The notes under the pieces were generated by a model. That model was not told where the DNA came from. It made no database searches and saw nothing but the letters and a program-made list of their open reading frames with translations. Shown one piece after another: positions 20,575 through 30,937 of a stretch of 64,000 nucleotides of DNA (position 1 is the stretch's first letter; the number at the start of each line of letters is the position of its first letter). The DNA is taken from assembly GCF_002776525.5 (NCBI RefSeq), contig NC_045452.1, positions 22,494,449 through 22,558,448 of the forward strand, read 5' to 3'. A program made the position numbers and the translations under genes. Source of the DNA: Piliocolobus tephrosceles. Taxonomy: Eukaryota > Chordata > Mammalia > Primates > Cercopithecidae.

Positions 20575-21149
20575 CTGTCATAGTGCCTAAGGGCACAGAC
20601 TTTGGGACTGGATAACTTGGGTTCAAATCCTAGCTCTGTTACCAGTTGTGTGAACTCCCGCAAATTACTTATATGCTCTCTGAGCCTCAGTTTCTTCCTC
20701 TGAAAAATGGGGATAATGACCCCTAAGGGTGTTGCAAGGATTAAACAAGTTATCATATGTAAAGCACTTAGAATGATGACTGGCATGTAATAAGATCTTT
20801 TTAATTATTATTATTATTATTTTTTTTTTTGCAGATGGAGTCTCGCTCTGTCACCCAGGCTGGAGTGCAGTGGCACAATCTCGGCTCACTGCAATCTCTG
20901 CCTCCCGGGTTCAAGCAATTCTCCTGCCTCAGCCTCCCGAGTAGCTGGGACTACCAGCGAACACTGCCACGCCTGGCTAATTTTTTGTATTTTAGTAGAG
21001 ATGGGGTTTCACCGTGTTGCCCAGGCTGGTCTCAAACTCCTGAGCTCAGGCAATCCGCCCACCTTGGCCTCCCAAAGTGCTATGATTACAGGTGTGAGCC
21101 ACCACACCTGGCTACTAAGAGCTTTTAAAGCACTAGCTATTACTATTTA
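20575..21149 (+). mobile_element. MIR SINE, full length, split by an Alu
   Basis: It covers the whole MIR: gtgcctaagggcacagactt, gggttcaaatcctagctctg, gagcctcagtttcttcctct, gcaaggattaaacaagttat, then after the Alu taaagcactagctattacta. It is among the best-kept ancient repeats in the window. Confidence 0.95.
20817..21113 (-). mobile_element. AluS-like inserted in MIR
   Basis: Antisense Alu with an unusual gcagatggagtctcg junction at the tail. Flanks taagatcttttt and taagagctttta form a diverged TSD. Confidence 0.96.
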
Positions 21150-21566
21150 AGCCTTATGTCAATTTTGTAAGCCCAGTACTATTAAATACCCAGTTTGCAA
21201 AGGCCTGGAAACGTCTCCTGCAGCTCTGGAAGAGAACCTGGCTCTCTGCTCTCCCGGATAGCTTTTCATCCCACAGGGGGAGCCCCGGAAGAGAGCAGCA
21301 CCCTGGGTGCTTTTCTGGGTCCCAAATTCCATTTCCCATAGCACTGCTCAGGCTAATGCCCCAGGCACCCCAAGCCCACCCCAGATATTGCAAATAGAAC
21401 TTGTCCTTCCCTCTGACTTTAAACAACTGCCCTGGCAGGAGGCTCAGGTGTGTTTAGTCCTTAGTCTGCAGCAATCCCAGCTGTTCACTCACCGGGCATC
21501 TCTCAGGCAGAGGAACCACAAATCTGAAATCCAGCCTGCAGAAGCCACATTAAAACAAAGCGCTCC
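21150..21566. other. Unassigned DNA
   Basis: About 415 bases with no recognised gene or repeat. Confidence 0.5.
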
Positions 21567-21871
21567 GGCTGGGCACAGTGGCTCATGCCTGTAATCCCAG
21601 CACTTTGGGAGGCTGAGGTGGGCGGGATCACCTGAGGTCAGGAGTTCGAGACCAGCCTCGACAACATGGTGAAATCCCGCCTCTACTAAAAATACAAAAA
21701 TTAGCTGGGCATGGTGGTGGGCACCTGTAATCTCAGCTACTCGGGAGGCTGAGGCAGGAGAATTGATTGCACCCAGGAGGCAGAGGTTGCAGTGAGCCAA
21801 GATCGCACCATTGCACTCCAGCCTGGGCGCCTAGAGCAAAACTCCGTCTCAAAACAAACAAACAAACAAAA
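21567..21871 (+). mobile_element. AluS-like, AAAC tail
   Basis: It starts ggctgggcacagtggctcat and ends in (AAAC)n. Confidence 0.97.
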
Positions 21872-22425
21872 AAGCACTTCATCCGCCCTCCGCATAGCAG
21901 CCTCTGCAAGATGAAAGGTGTTTGTGAGGTAGGAAGGCCGACTACCTCCATTTATCTTACTTAAGCCTGTTAGTGGGATGCAAATTGTTTTCTCACATTG
22001 AGGCAGAAGAACGTGGTGGGTGGAATGAAGTGACTGGGGCACTCAGCCGAAGCTGAATGCCTGCAGGAGGACGCTGCAGTGATACCAGAGCCAGTCCCTG
22101 AGGCAGGGCAGGTGCAGTCAAGCGTTCTCCCCTTCTTCTGTCTTCCCCGGCCCGGCCCCTGCTCTGGGGCAGGTTTTCCAGGGTATGGGAGTCCAGGTCG
22201 CCCTTTCTCCTTAGACTTGGTCAGGGGCAGAAGGACCTGGAAGCCTCATAATGAACTGGAATATCTCTGGGAGTCACCAGAAACAGCTGCTGGACCACAG
22301 GGGCAGCAGGGAGAGGGTCAGCTGAGGGATCTCCCAGAAGGCCAGTGTGTTGCTCTGGGCAGCTAGGGAGAGGGGAGGTCAAGTTGGTCTCTGGACATTT
22401 GATTCAATCCACTGGACGGGCATTT
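21872..22425. other. Unassigned DNA, GC-rich
   Basis: The largest GC-rich non-repeat block in this part. A 95-codon open frame (22079-22366, plus strand) is present but proline/glycine-rich, without a domain, promoter or splice context, so I do not call a gene. Confidence 0.45.
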
Positions 22426-22636
22426 GAGACCAGCCTGGCCAACATGGTGAAACCCCGTCTCTACTAAAAATACAAAAATTAGCTGGGTGTGTTGGCACAT
22501 GCCTGTAATCCCAGCTACTCGGGAGGCTGAGGGAGGAGAATCACTTGAGCCCAGGAGGCAGAGGTTGCAGTGAGCCAAGATCATGCCATTGCACTCCAGC
22601 CTGGGTGACAAGAGCAAGACTCCATCTCTAAAAAAT
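22426..22636 (+). mobile_element. Alu, 5' truncated
   Basis: It begins at ttgagaccagcctggcc; the first 60 or so bases are missing. The A-rich tail runs straight into L1. Confidence 0.94.
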
Positions 22637-23195
22637 AAAAATAGAATCACCATATGATCCAGCAATTCTGCTTCGGAAAGCAGAGACTTGAACAGATATT
22701 TGTACACTCATGTTCATAGCAGCATTATTCACAACAACTGAAAGATGGAAGGAACCCAAGCATCCATCGACAGACGTGGATAAACGCAGAATGGTGTATA
22801 CACTGGAATATTATTCAGCCTTCAAAGAGAAAGAAATTCTGACACACATAATGTAGGTAAACCTTGAGGACATTATCTAGATGAAATAAACCAGTCAGAA
22901 AAGGACACACAGCGCATGATTCCACTTACAGGAGGGACTTAGAGTAGTCAAGTTCATTGAGACAGAAATAGAATGGTGGTTACCACAGGCTAGGGGTGGG
23001 AGGCAGTGGGAAGTGATTGTTTAATGGGTGTAGAGTTTCCATTTGGGAAGGTGAAAAAAGTTCTAGAGATAGATGGTGGTGATAATAGCACAATAATATG
23101 AATATGCTTTAATGCCACTGAACTATATATTTTTAAATGATTAAAATGGTAAATTTCATGTTTTATATATTTCATCACAATTTTAAAAATCTGTT
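22637..23195 (+). mobile_element. LINE L1 3' end (L1MA/MB-like)
   Basis: Sense L1: tcaccatatgatccagcaat, gttcatagcagcattattca, ggaatattattcagccttca, gaatggtggttaccacaggc, ttaatgccactgaactatat, ending ttcatcacaattttaaaaat. Confidence 0.93.
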
Positions 23196-23307
23196 CACTG
23201 TTTATCTTTGGCCATCATTGCTGCCTGTTAAGGCCTTTAGGATCTGGGAGATGCACCCCAAACCCTATTCCAGTATCAGAGTCCCCTGCATGATCCTTTC
23301 CTCCCAT

Positions 23308-23617
23308 TTTTTTTCTATTTATCTATTTATTTTTTAGTTTTTTGAGACGGAGTCTCGCTCTGTCGCCCAGGCTGGAGTGCAGTGGCGCAATCACTGCCAC
23401 CTCTGCCTCCCAGATTCAAGTGATTCTCCTGCCTCAGCTCCTGCATAGCTGGGATTACAGGCGTGCGCCACCACGCCCGGCTAATTTTTGCATTTTTAGT
23501 AGAGATGGGATTTCGCCATGTTGGCCAGGCTGGTCTTGAACTGCTGACCTCAACTGATCTGTCCACCTCAGCCTCCCAACCTGCTGGGATTACAGGTGTG
23601 AGTCACTATGCCCGGCC
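23308..23617 (-). mobile_element. AluS-like
   Basis: Antisense Alu with a TATT-rich tail and a small deletion (gcgcaatcactgccacc). It ends atgcccggcc. Confidence 0.95.
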
Positions 23618-23629
23618 CCCACCCCCATC

Positions 23630-23931
23630 TTTTTTTTTCTTTTTTTTTTGAGATGGAATCTTGTTCTGTCACCCAGGCTGGAGTGCGGGGTGCAACCTTG
23701 GCTCCCACAACCTCTGCCTTCTGGGTTCAATCGATTCTCCTGCCTCAGCCTCCCGAGTAGCTGGGATTACAGGTGCTTGCCACCACACCTGGCTACTTTT
23801 TTTGTATTTTTAGTAGAGATGGGATTTCACCATGTTGGCCAGGCTGGTCTCGAACTCCTGACCTCAGATGATCCACCCACCTCGGCCTCCTACAGTGCTG
23901 GGATTACAGGCATGAGCCACTGTGCCCGGCC
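23630..23931 (-). mobile_element. AluS-like
   Basis: Antisense Alu ending tgtgcccggcc, 12 bases downstream of the previous one and in the same orientation. Confidence 0.96.
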
Positions 23932-24346
23932 ACTTTTCTTTTTCTTTTCCTTTTTTCTTTTTTTTTTTTTTTACTGGGAACCCTTTCTCAATAAATCTCT
24001 TGCACAAGGATCTCTGACTCAGGTTCTGCTTCTATGCGGCTGACGATGACACGTCATTTTCTTTCTTTCTTTATAAAATCATGGGGTGTAAAGGGTCCCT
24101 CCAGGCAGGAGTCTGGCTTCCTCCTGGGTAGGAGTCTGCGCCATTTTTGAAGCTTTCCAATCAGCATCCCGCTTCTCCACATCACCATGGACAACTATCT
24201 TACCGTGTGCGCAGGAGGGCTCCAGAGGACACGTGAGCATGGATGTTGCAATCCCAGCATCCCAAGTAGCTCTGGCCATGTCATGTCTGCAGGGCGACAT
24301 CAACGGGAAAACCACAGGTTCAGCAGGCCAAAGTCTGAATCCCACC
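23932..24346. other. Unassigned DNA, possible LTR 3' scrap
   Basis: After a T-rich run, aataaatctcttgcacaagg, then ggttctgcttctatgcggct (23989-24040), looks like an LTR poly(A)/U5 end. It is too short to classify. The rest is unassigned. Confidence 0.35.
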
Positions 24347-24639
24347 TGTATTTGTTTTCCAGGGCTGCAGTAATGAAGTGTCACAAACTGGGTTACTTAA
24401 AATGACAGAAATGTGTTGCCTTACAGTTCTGGAGGCTGGAAGTCCAAAATGAAGGTGTTGGCAGTGTCATGCTCTCCCCAAAACCTGTAGGTAAGGAAGA
24501 TCCTTCCTTCAATCTTCCAGCTTCTGGTGTTTGCCAGGGATTCTGGCTTCCCTAGTGAGTAGGAATTGCATCGCTGCTGTCTGCCTCCATTGTCGCCTAG
24601 CTATCATGACATAGCCCCCATGTCTCCTCTCTTCTTCCT

Positions 24640-24940
24640 TCCTCCTCCTTCTCGTTCTCCTTCTAGACAGGGTCTCACTCTGTCACCCAGGCTGGAGTGC
24701 AGCAATGCGATCAAGGCTCACTGCAGCCTCCACTTCCCAGATTTAAGTGATCCTCCCACCTTAGCCTCTCAAGTAGCTGGGACTACAGAAGTATGCCACC
24801 ACACTCAACTTATTTTAAAATTTTTTGTAGAGACAGGATCTCACTACGTTGCCCAGACTTGTCTCGAGCTCCTGGGCTCAAGCAATCCTCCCACCTTGGC
24901 CTCCAAAAGTGCTGGGAGTACAGATGCGAGCCACTGCCTG
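24640..24940 (-). mobile_element. AluJ-like, degenerate tail
   Basis: A CTT-rich tail then old antisense Alu (gacagggtctcactctgtca to gccactgcctgg). Confidence 0.92.
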
Positions 24941-24951
24941 GCCCCCTACTT

Positions 24952-25262
24952 TTTTTTTTTTTTTTTTGAGATTGAGTTTTGCCCTTGTTGCCCTGGCTGG
25001 AGTGCAGTGGCATGATCTAAGCTCACCGTAACCTGTGCCTCCTGGGTTCAGACAATTCTCCTGCCTCAGCCTCACAAGTAGCTGGGATTACAGGCATGCA
25101 CTACCACACCCAGCTAATTTTTTTTTTTTTTTTTTGTATTTAGTAGAGATGGGGTTTCACCATGTTGGTCAGGCTGGTCTCAAACTCCTAACCTCAGGTG
25201 ATCTACCTGCCTTGGCCTTCCAAAGTGCTGGGATTACGGGCACACGCCACCGTGCCCGGCCG
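24952..25262 (-). mobile_element. AluS-like with TSD
   Basis: TSD gccccctactt at 24941-24951 and 25263-25273. The mid-element A-stretch is expanded to about 17 T (25119-25135). Confidence 0.96.
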
Positions 25263-25440
25263 GCCCCCTACTTCTTATAAGGACACCAGTCATCTTTGAT
25301 TAAAGGCTCCACTCACTCCAGTATGATCTCATCTTAACTAACTGCATCTGTAATGACCCAGTTTCCAAATAAGGTTCTAGTCTGAGACTTCAGCATAGCT
25401 TTTTTGGGGGACGGAATTCAACCCATATCAGCATCTCTGC

Positions 25441-25756
25441 CATCAGGTAGCAGTGGGATACCTCAAGTCATGTAAACTCTGCTTCAGTTTTTTCAGCTGT
25501 AGGAATGAGAATACCAGGGTGATACGGCTAGGGAGTGGAACATGTGGGAGCGTGAACTTTCCACCGTGGTACCTGGCCCAGGGAGCTAGATGCACATCAA
25601 CAGTGATGCTCTCCTTAGCAGCATTCTCCTGAGTGCCCAAAGGCTATCATTACAGCCCCCTCATCCTTCCCCCACCCCACCGAGCTTCCCCCACACTCAC
25701 TGCTCTGTAGGAGAGCTTAGCTCTTCCCTAGAGACTAGTTTGTATTAATAAAAGAC
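25441..25756. other. Unassigned DNA with possible MIR
   Basis: The part 25448-25600 (cctcaagtcatgtaaactct, ttcagttttttcagctgtag) follows sense MIR order loosely. The rest is unassigned. Confidence 0.4.
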
Positions 25757-25883
25757 GGCCGGGCGCGGTGGCTCAAGCCTGTAATCCCAGCACTTTGGGA
25801 GGCTGAGACGGGCGGATCACGAGGTCAGATGGAGACCATCCCGGCTAACATGGTGAAACCCCGTCTCTACTAAAAAATACAAA

Positions 25884-25893
25884 NNNNNNNNNN
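25884..25893. other. Assembly gap (10 N)
   Basis: It lies between the A-rich linker of an AluY and a TAAA tail; a whole right arm is absent here. Confidence 0.95.

Positions 25894-25939
<46 letters not shown>
25894..25939. repeat. (TAAA)n microsatellite
   Basis: About 11 units, the tail of the interrupted AluY. Confidence 0.95.
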
Positions 25940-25940
<1 letters not shown>

Positions 25941-26418
25941 CAACCGGAGCCTTTCAGAAGGTTAGACTTAAGGGTCCATTATTTAAGTACCACTGCCTGT
26001 GACGACTCTATGAGGAATAGAAGTACTAAGTGCACACTGGGCAGGACAACCCGGGTGAATCGAACATGCAGAAAAGACTCAGCACACAGCCCTTTCTGAC
26101 CTCACAGTGACTTTGCACTAAGTGCCCATCAGTCTTCCCGAGGCAATTTCCTGTTGCCAGGACAGAGCTGTCTCCCCTCTTCTCACCCTCCTGCTGCTGT
26201 GCTCCTGCTTCATGCTGGTTCCCACAAAGGGGTGAGTGTTCAACATTTCTCTTAATTGATGCTGTGACAGGTCCTTTTGCTGACATATCCTGGCATCTGT
26301 CTGCCTTATTCACCGCAGCACAGTGTCAATCTGAAACTGTCAGCTGTTTCCAGAATAATAGGATCTCTTCCAGATCTAAGCCTCAAAGTTTGCATTGATT
26401 TTATTCATTCTAGGATGT
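25940..26418. other. Unassigned DNA
   Basis: About 480 bases with no gene or recognised repeat. Confidence 0.5.
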
Positions 26419-26436
26419 CAGTAGGTTATTTCAATT

Positions 26437-26777
26437 ATTTTTAATTTTTATTTTAGAGACAGAGTTTTGCTCTATCACCCAGGATGGAGTGCAATGACAT
26501 GATCTTGGCTCACTGCACCCTCCGCCTCCTGAGTTCAAGCAATTCTCCTGCCTCACCCTCCGCCTTCTGAGTTCAAGCAATTCTCCTGCCTCAGCCTCCC
26601 AGGTAGCTGGGATTACAAGCATGCACCACCACGCCTGGCTAACTTTTGTACTTTTAGTAGAGATGGGGTTTCGCCATGTTGGCCAGGCTGGTCTTGAACT
26701 CTTAACCTCTAGTGATCTGCCTGCCGTGGCTTCCAAAAGTGCTGGGGTTACAGGTATGAGCCACCATGCTCAGCCTA
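26437..26777 (-). mobile_element. Alu with 38-bp tandem duplication
   Basis: The unit at 26518-26555 is repeated at 26556-26593 with one change. TSD of 18 bp, cagtaggtYatttcaatt, at 26419-26436 and 26778-26795. Confidence 0.96.
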
Positions 26778-26939
26778 CAGTAGGTCATTTCAATTGGCTG
26801 TCCTCACCCACCCTCACCCCAAGCTCTCCCAAACTAAGGCAATGAAAAGTATGTGACCTTTGAAATCTCTTGTCTCCTCACCTTGCTGACACTTCTCTTC
26901 AGCATTCAGTGCTTCTCAAATTTTAAAGTGCAAACAAGT

Positions 26940-27240
26940 CCGGGAGCGGTGACTCACGCCTGTAATCCCAGCACGTTGTGAGGCCGAGGCAGGCGGACCA
27001 TCTGAGATCAGGAGTTCGAGACCAGCCTGATCAACATGGAGAAACCCTGTCTCTACTAAAAATACAAAATTAGCTGGGCATGGTGGTGCATGCCATTATC
27101 CCAGCTACTCAGGAGGCTGAGGCAGGAGAATTGCTTGAACCCGGGAAGCGGAGTTCCCAGTGAGCCGAGATCGCGCTGTTACACTCCAGTCTGGGCATCA
27201 AGAGCGAAACTCCGTCTCAAAAAAAAAAAAAAAAAAAGCG
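26940..27240 (+). mobile_element. AluS-like inserted in MER5A
   Basis: Flanks aaagtgcaaacaagtc (left) and aaagttcaaacaaatc (27652, right of the gap) form a diverged TSD, so the gap belongs to material added at this insertion site. Confidence 0.95.
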
Positions 27241-27242
27241 CG

Positions 27243-27642
27243 NNNNNNNNNNNNNNNNNNNNNNNNNNNNNNNNNNNNNNNNNNNNNNNNNNNNNNNNNN
27301 NNNNNNNNNNNNNNNNNNNNNNNNNNNNNNNNNNNNNNNNNNNNNNNNNNNNNNNNNNNNNNNNNNNNNNNNNNNNNNNNNNNNNNNNNNNNNNNNNNNN
27401 NNNNNNNNNNNNNNNNNNNNNNNNNNNNNNNNNNNNNNNNNNNNNNNNNNNNNNNNNNNNNNNNNNNNNNNNNNNNNNNNNNNNNNNNNNNNNNNNNNNN
27501 NNNNNNNNNNNNNNNNNNNNNNNNNNNNNNNNNNNNNNNNNNNNNNNNNNNNNNNNNNNNNNNNNNNNNNNNNNNNNNNNNNNNNNNNNNNNNNNNNNNN
27601 NNNNNNNNNNNNNNNNNNNNNNNNNNNNNNNNNNNNNNNNNN
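27243..27642. other. Assembly gap (400 N)
   Basis: It follows an Alu A tail plus gcgcg and precedes ctaaataaag. By the TSD logic its content is probably Alu or tail sequence. Confidence 0.95.
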
Positions 27643-27699
27643 AACTAAATAAAGTTCAAACAAATCACTTGGGACCTTGTTAAATGCAAATTAAAATTC

Positions 27700-27991
27700 T
27701 TTTTTTATTTTTTTATTTTTTGAGACTGGGTCTCTGTTGCCCAGGCTGGAGTGCAGTGGCACAATCATAGCTCATTGCAGCCTCCACCTTTGGTGGCTCA
27801 ATTGACCGTCCCACCTCAGCCTCCTGAGTAGCAGTAGCTGGGACTACAGGCATGCACCACCATGCCCAGCTAATTTTTGCATTTTTCTGTAGAGATGAGG
27901 TTTCACCATGTTGCCCAGGTTGGTCTTGAACTCTTCCTGCCTCGGCCTCCCACAGTGCTGGGATGACAGAAGTGAGCCACCGCGCCTGGCC
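27700..27991 (-). mobile_element. AluJ-like inserted in MER5A
   Basis: Antisense Alu with tttttatttttttattttt tail, ending gcgcctggcc. MER5A sequence resumes directly after. Confidence 0.95.
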
Positions 27992-28239
27992 AGATGTTGT
28001 CTTCCTAACAAGCCCTCATATGCTGCTGAAGCTGTGGGTCCACAGGTCTCACCTTGCATGGCCACACCTACGTGTTTTCTCTCCTCAAAGTTGATGTGCC
28101 AGGGATGTGACAGGTAATGTGACCAAGGTTTGCCCTGGTGCTAGAGGAGCCGGAGGGGGTGACCACCTAACTGCCCAGGGGAGGTAAAGGAGACCTCCCT
28201 GAAAGGTAAGCCACCAGGAACAGGGCCAGCACCATCTGC

Positions 28240-28830
28240 GCTTCTAGGAAAATCACTCTGGGGCCGGGCATGGTGGCTCATGCCTGTAATCCCTGCAATT
28301 AGGGAGGCCAAGGAGGATGGATCACCTGAGGTCAGGAGTTTCGAGACCAGCCTGGCCAACATGGTGGGACCCTGTCTTTACTAAAAATACAAAAATTAGC
28401 TGGTCTTGGTGGCGTGCCCCTGTAATCCAAGCTACTTGGGAGGCTGAGGCAGAAGGATTGAACCTGGCAGATGGAGGTTGCGGTGAGCCGAGAATGTGCC
28501 ACTGCACTCCAACCTGGGCAGCAAGAGTGAAACTCTGTCTCAAAAAAAGAAAAAAAGAAATCCCTCTGGGAACGGCCTGCTGTGTGGAGAAGGAAAGGAG
28601 GGCCTAGGCTGAAGGTGGAGGGGGGCCGAGGAGGCTCTTGTAACATCAAGATCAAGCGTGATAAGGTCTGAAGTGGGATGGAGGCGGTGGGGCTGGAGAA
28701 GACGGTGGGGCGAGGGAGGCTTCATGTGGGAGGTGGAACAGAGAGGCCGCCAGCTGGTTGTGGGAGGTGTTGGAGGGGGAGGCAAACCGCACCTCCAGAC
28801 CTCTAGGTCTGAAAAGTGTGAATGAGAAAT
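28240..28830 (-). mobile_element. LINE L2 ORF2 C-terminal region, antisense
   Basis: aatcactctggg, then after the Alu ggcctgctgtgtggagaagg and gaggctcttgtaacatcaag, matches the complement of the L2 ORF2 C-terminal part. It is GA-rich and broken. Confidence 0.6.
28263..28557 (+). mobile_element. Alu inserted in L2
   Basis: TSD aaatcactctggg (28250-28262) and aaatccctctggg (28558-28570). Confidence 0.96.
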
Positions 28831-29061
28831 AGCCTCCCAAGAGAGAAACCAGGGGGCAGTGTTCTGAGGGAAGAATGAGGACCAAGAGAGAGCATTCAGG
28901 GAGTAGAATGAGGAAGGAGGTTTCCCATTGAAAGGGATTCCAATGAGAAGGGTTCAGAAGAGGCTCCGGGCGGGAGGGAGGTGGGAAAAGATGCAATGAG
29001 CAGCATTCGGACGCGGGGGGGCCCTGGTGGGTGGGAGCACATTGATACGATGGTAACCATC
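28831..29061. other. Unassigned purine-rich DNA
   Basis: GA-rich stretch with no recognised gene. Confidence 0.45.
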
Positions 29062-29183
29062 TTTTTTTTTTTTTTTTTTGGTATGCAATGGTAGGATTCT
29101 TTTTTATGTATACTTGCTTCACGAATTGCCCCTAAAGCTCTTAGGTGAGGGCCACAGGCAGGTCTTCCTCTTTTAGGATACCT
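29062..29183 (-). mobile_element. Unidentified retroposed element, copy 1, with A tail
   Basis: An 18-T run (29062-29079; an A tail on the minus strand) adjoins about 105 bases, of which 29094-29183 is about 85% identical by eye to 32368-32453. The minus strand reads open through RYPKRGRPACGPHLRALG. I do not recognise it as a known SINE or gene; a processed pseudogene or rare repeat is possible. Confidence 0.5.
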
Positions 29184-29363
29184 CATATTGTATAAATCCG
29201 TGTAGCCTTGCCTGGCGGTTCATCCATGGCAACAGCTAGCAACAGACAGGCGGTGTCCAGGACACCCACCGTATGTTAAAAAACAACAGCCTGGGTAATC
29301 ACAGGCACAATGATTTTTTAAAATTTAAAATAAACAAGAATTTTAAAATTAAAAAAAGAAAGT
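29184..29363. other. Unassigned DNA with short palindrome
   Basis: It contains the perfect 15-bp palindrome ggtgtccaggacacc (29252-29266) and an AT-rich block near 29311-29355. Confidence 0.45.
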
Positions 29364-29527
29364 GGCCGGGCGCCAGTGGCTCATGCCTGTAATCCCAGCA
29401 CTTTGGGAGGCCAAGACAGGTGGATCACCTGAGGTCAGGAGTTTGAGACCAACCTGGCCACCATGGCAAAATCCCATCTCTACTGAAAATACAAAAATTA
29501 GCTGAGTGTGGTGGCGGGCACCTGTAA
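29364..29527 (+). mobile_element. Alu 5' part, fused to an inverted Alu
   Basis: It runs from ggccgggcgccagtggctc to gggcacctgtaa and then switches to antisense Alu. The 3' half is missing. Confidence 0.94.
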
Positions 29528-29529
29528 CC

Positions 29530-29727
29530 TTCACTTACTGCAACCTCCGCCTCCTGGGTTCAAGCAATCCTCCTACCTCAGCCTCCCAAGTAGCTGGAAT
29601 TACAGGTGCACACCACCATACCCAGCTAATTTTTCTATTTTTAGTAGAGACAGGGTTTTGCCATGTTGCCCAGGCTGGTCTCAAACTCCTGACCTCATGT
29701 GATCCACCTGCCTCGACCTCCCAAAAT
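29530..29727 (-). mobile_element. Alu part, inverted partner
   Basis: It starts within the antisense right arm (ctgcaacctccgcctcctgg), with no T tail, and ends at cctcccaaaa. Confidence 0.93.
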
Positions 29728-29960
29728 CTCTCATGAACCTTTAAGCCTTTCTTCTATAAGCATTTAAGGCCGTACCTTTCCCTTTAAGTATAACCTTTTA
29801 GGCATCTCACAAGTTTTGATATGAGGCATATTCATTATCACTTAATTCTAAATAATTTAAATATCCATCATGATTTCTCCTTCCACCCATGAGTTATTGA
29901 GAGAAGTGTTTCTAAAGTTTCAAACATATGTTTTAAACACATATATCTTTTGTGTTTTAA

Positions 29961-30032
29961 GGCTGAGCCATTATCGTGCCAGTATACGACATCCTGGGCA
30001 AAAGAGCGAGACACTGTCTCAAGAAAAAAAAC
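29961..30032 (+). mobile_element. Alu 3' end scrap
   Basis: About 70 bases from ggctgagccattatcgtgcc to a short A tail, heavily 5' truncated, inside the L1. Confidence 0.8.
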
Positions 30033-30055
30033 ATGTATTTGTCTTTTTGTTATTT

Positions 30056-30360
30056 TATTATTTATTTTTTTATTTATTTTGAGACAGAGTCTCACTTTGT
30101 CGCCCAAGCTGGAGTGCAGTGGCATGATCTCAGCTCACTGTAACCTCCGCCTCCTGGGTTCAAGCGATTCTTCTGCCTCAGCCTCCCAAGTAATTATGAC
30201 TACAGGCACGCACCACCACGCCTGGCTAGTTTTTGTATTTTTAGTAAAGATGGGGTTTCACCATGTTGGTCAGGCTGGTCTTGAACTCCTGATCTCATGA
30301 TCTGCCCTCTTTGGCCTCCCAAAGCGCTGGGATTACAGGTGTGAGCCACTGCACCCAGCT
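30056..30360 (-). mobile_element. AluS-like
   Basis: A TTTA-rich tail and full antisense Alu ending gcacccagct. Flanking tttgttattt on both sides. Confidence 0.95.
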
Positions 30361-30411
30361 GTTTGTTATTTATTTCTAACTTATTTGAATGGTGGACAGA
30401 GAATAAAGTTT

Positions 30412-30660
30412 GGCCAGCCATGGTAGCTCAAGCCTGTAATCCCAGCACTTTGGGAGGCCGAGGTGGGAGGATCCCTTGAGCCCAGGAGTTCAAGACAAGC
30501 CTGGGGAACATGGTGACACCCTGTATCTACCCAAAAAAAAAAAAAAGTAGCCAGGCATGAAGATGCATACCTGTAGTCCCAGCTACTTAAGAGGCTGAGG
30601 TGGGAAGATTGCCTGTAGTCACAATTACTTGGGAGGCTGAGGCAGAAGAATTGCTTGAAC
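30412..30660 (+). mobile_element. Alu 5' part, fused to an inverted Alu; internal duplication
   Basis: It runs from tggccagccatggtagctc to gaattgcttgaac, then directly into antisense Alu. A 42-base unit is repeated in diverged form (30570-30611, 30612-30653). Confidence 0.93.
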
Positions 30661-30937
30661 GGAGTCTTGCTCTGTCACCCAGGCTGGAGTGCAGTGGTGT
30701 GCTCTCAGCTCACTAAAACCTCTGCCTCCTGTGTTCAGGCAATTCTTCTGCCTCAGCCTCCCAAGAAGCTGGAATTATAGTTGCCCACCACCACACCCGG
30801 CTACTTTTTGTATTTTTAGTAGAGAGGGGGTTTCACCACATTGGCCACACTGGTCTCGAACTCCTGACCTCAGGTGATCCACCCACCTTGGCCTCCCAAA
30901 GTGCTGGGATTACAGGCGTGAGCCACCACACCTGGCC
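30661..30937 (-). mobile_element. Alu, inverted partner, no tail
   Basis: It begins ggagtcttgctctgtcaccc without any T-run and ends cacctggcc. The tail of both partners was lost at the junction. Confidence 0.94.

Larger units (their letters stand above)
24347..25440 (-). mobile_element. ERVL-MaLR LTR, antisense, split by two Alus
   Basis: Complement of a MaLR LTR: tttgttttccagggctgcag, cttacagttctggaggctgg, ccagcttctggtgtttgcca on the left; ttataaggacaccagtcatc, cagtttccaaataaggttct and gaattcaacccatatca on the right of the Alus. Confidence 0.88.
25757..25939 (+). mobile_element. AluY, Old World monkey type, collapsed by a gap
   Basis: The left arm to ctaaaaaatacaaa is normal. Then come 10 N and (TAAA)n. 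The right arm of about 170 bases is missing, so the gap is larger than its N length or the copy is deleted. Confidence 0.93.
26905..28060 (+). mobile_element. MER5A-type DNA transposon, split by two Alus and a gap
   Basis: Three collinear pieces: gcttctcaaattttaaagtg (26912), atcacttgggaccttgttaa (27664), then ttcctaacaagccctcatat and ctgctgaagctgtgggtcc (28003-28040). Together they follow the MER5A (hAT-Charlie non-autonomous) order. Confidence 0.8.

Noticed and set aside
22079..22366. A 95-codon plus-strand frame in GC-rich unique DNA
   Set aside because: Proline/glycine-rich with no domain, splice or promoter context that I can support; left as unassigned DNA.
27090..27683. Open frames of 150-200 codons on both strands
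   Set aside because: They are open only because of 400 N; the real bases are Alu tail.
29120..29140. aattcgtgaagc-like match (on the minus strand) to the 3' part of U6 snRNA in the unidentified element
   Set aside because: Only about 12 bases match, copy 2 does not preserve it, and the surrounding sequence is not U6.
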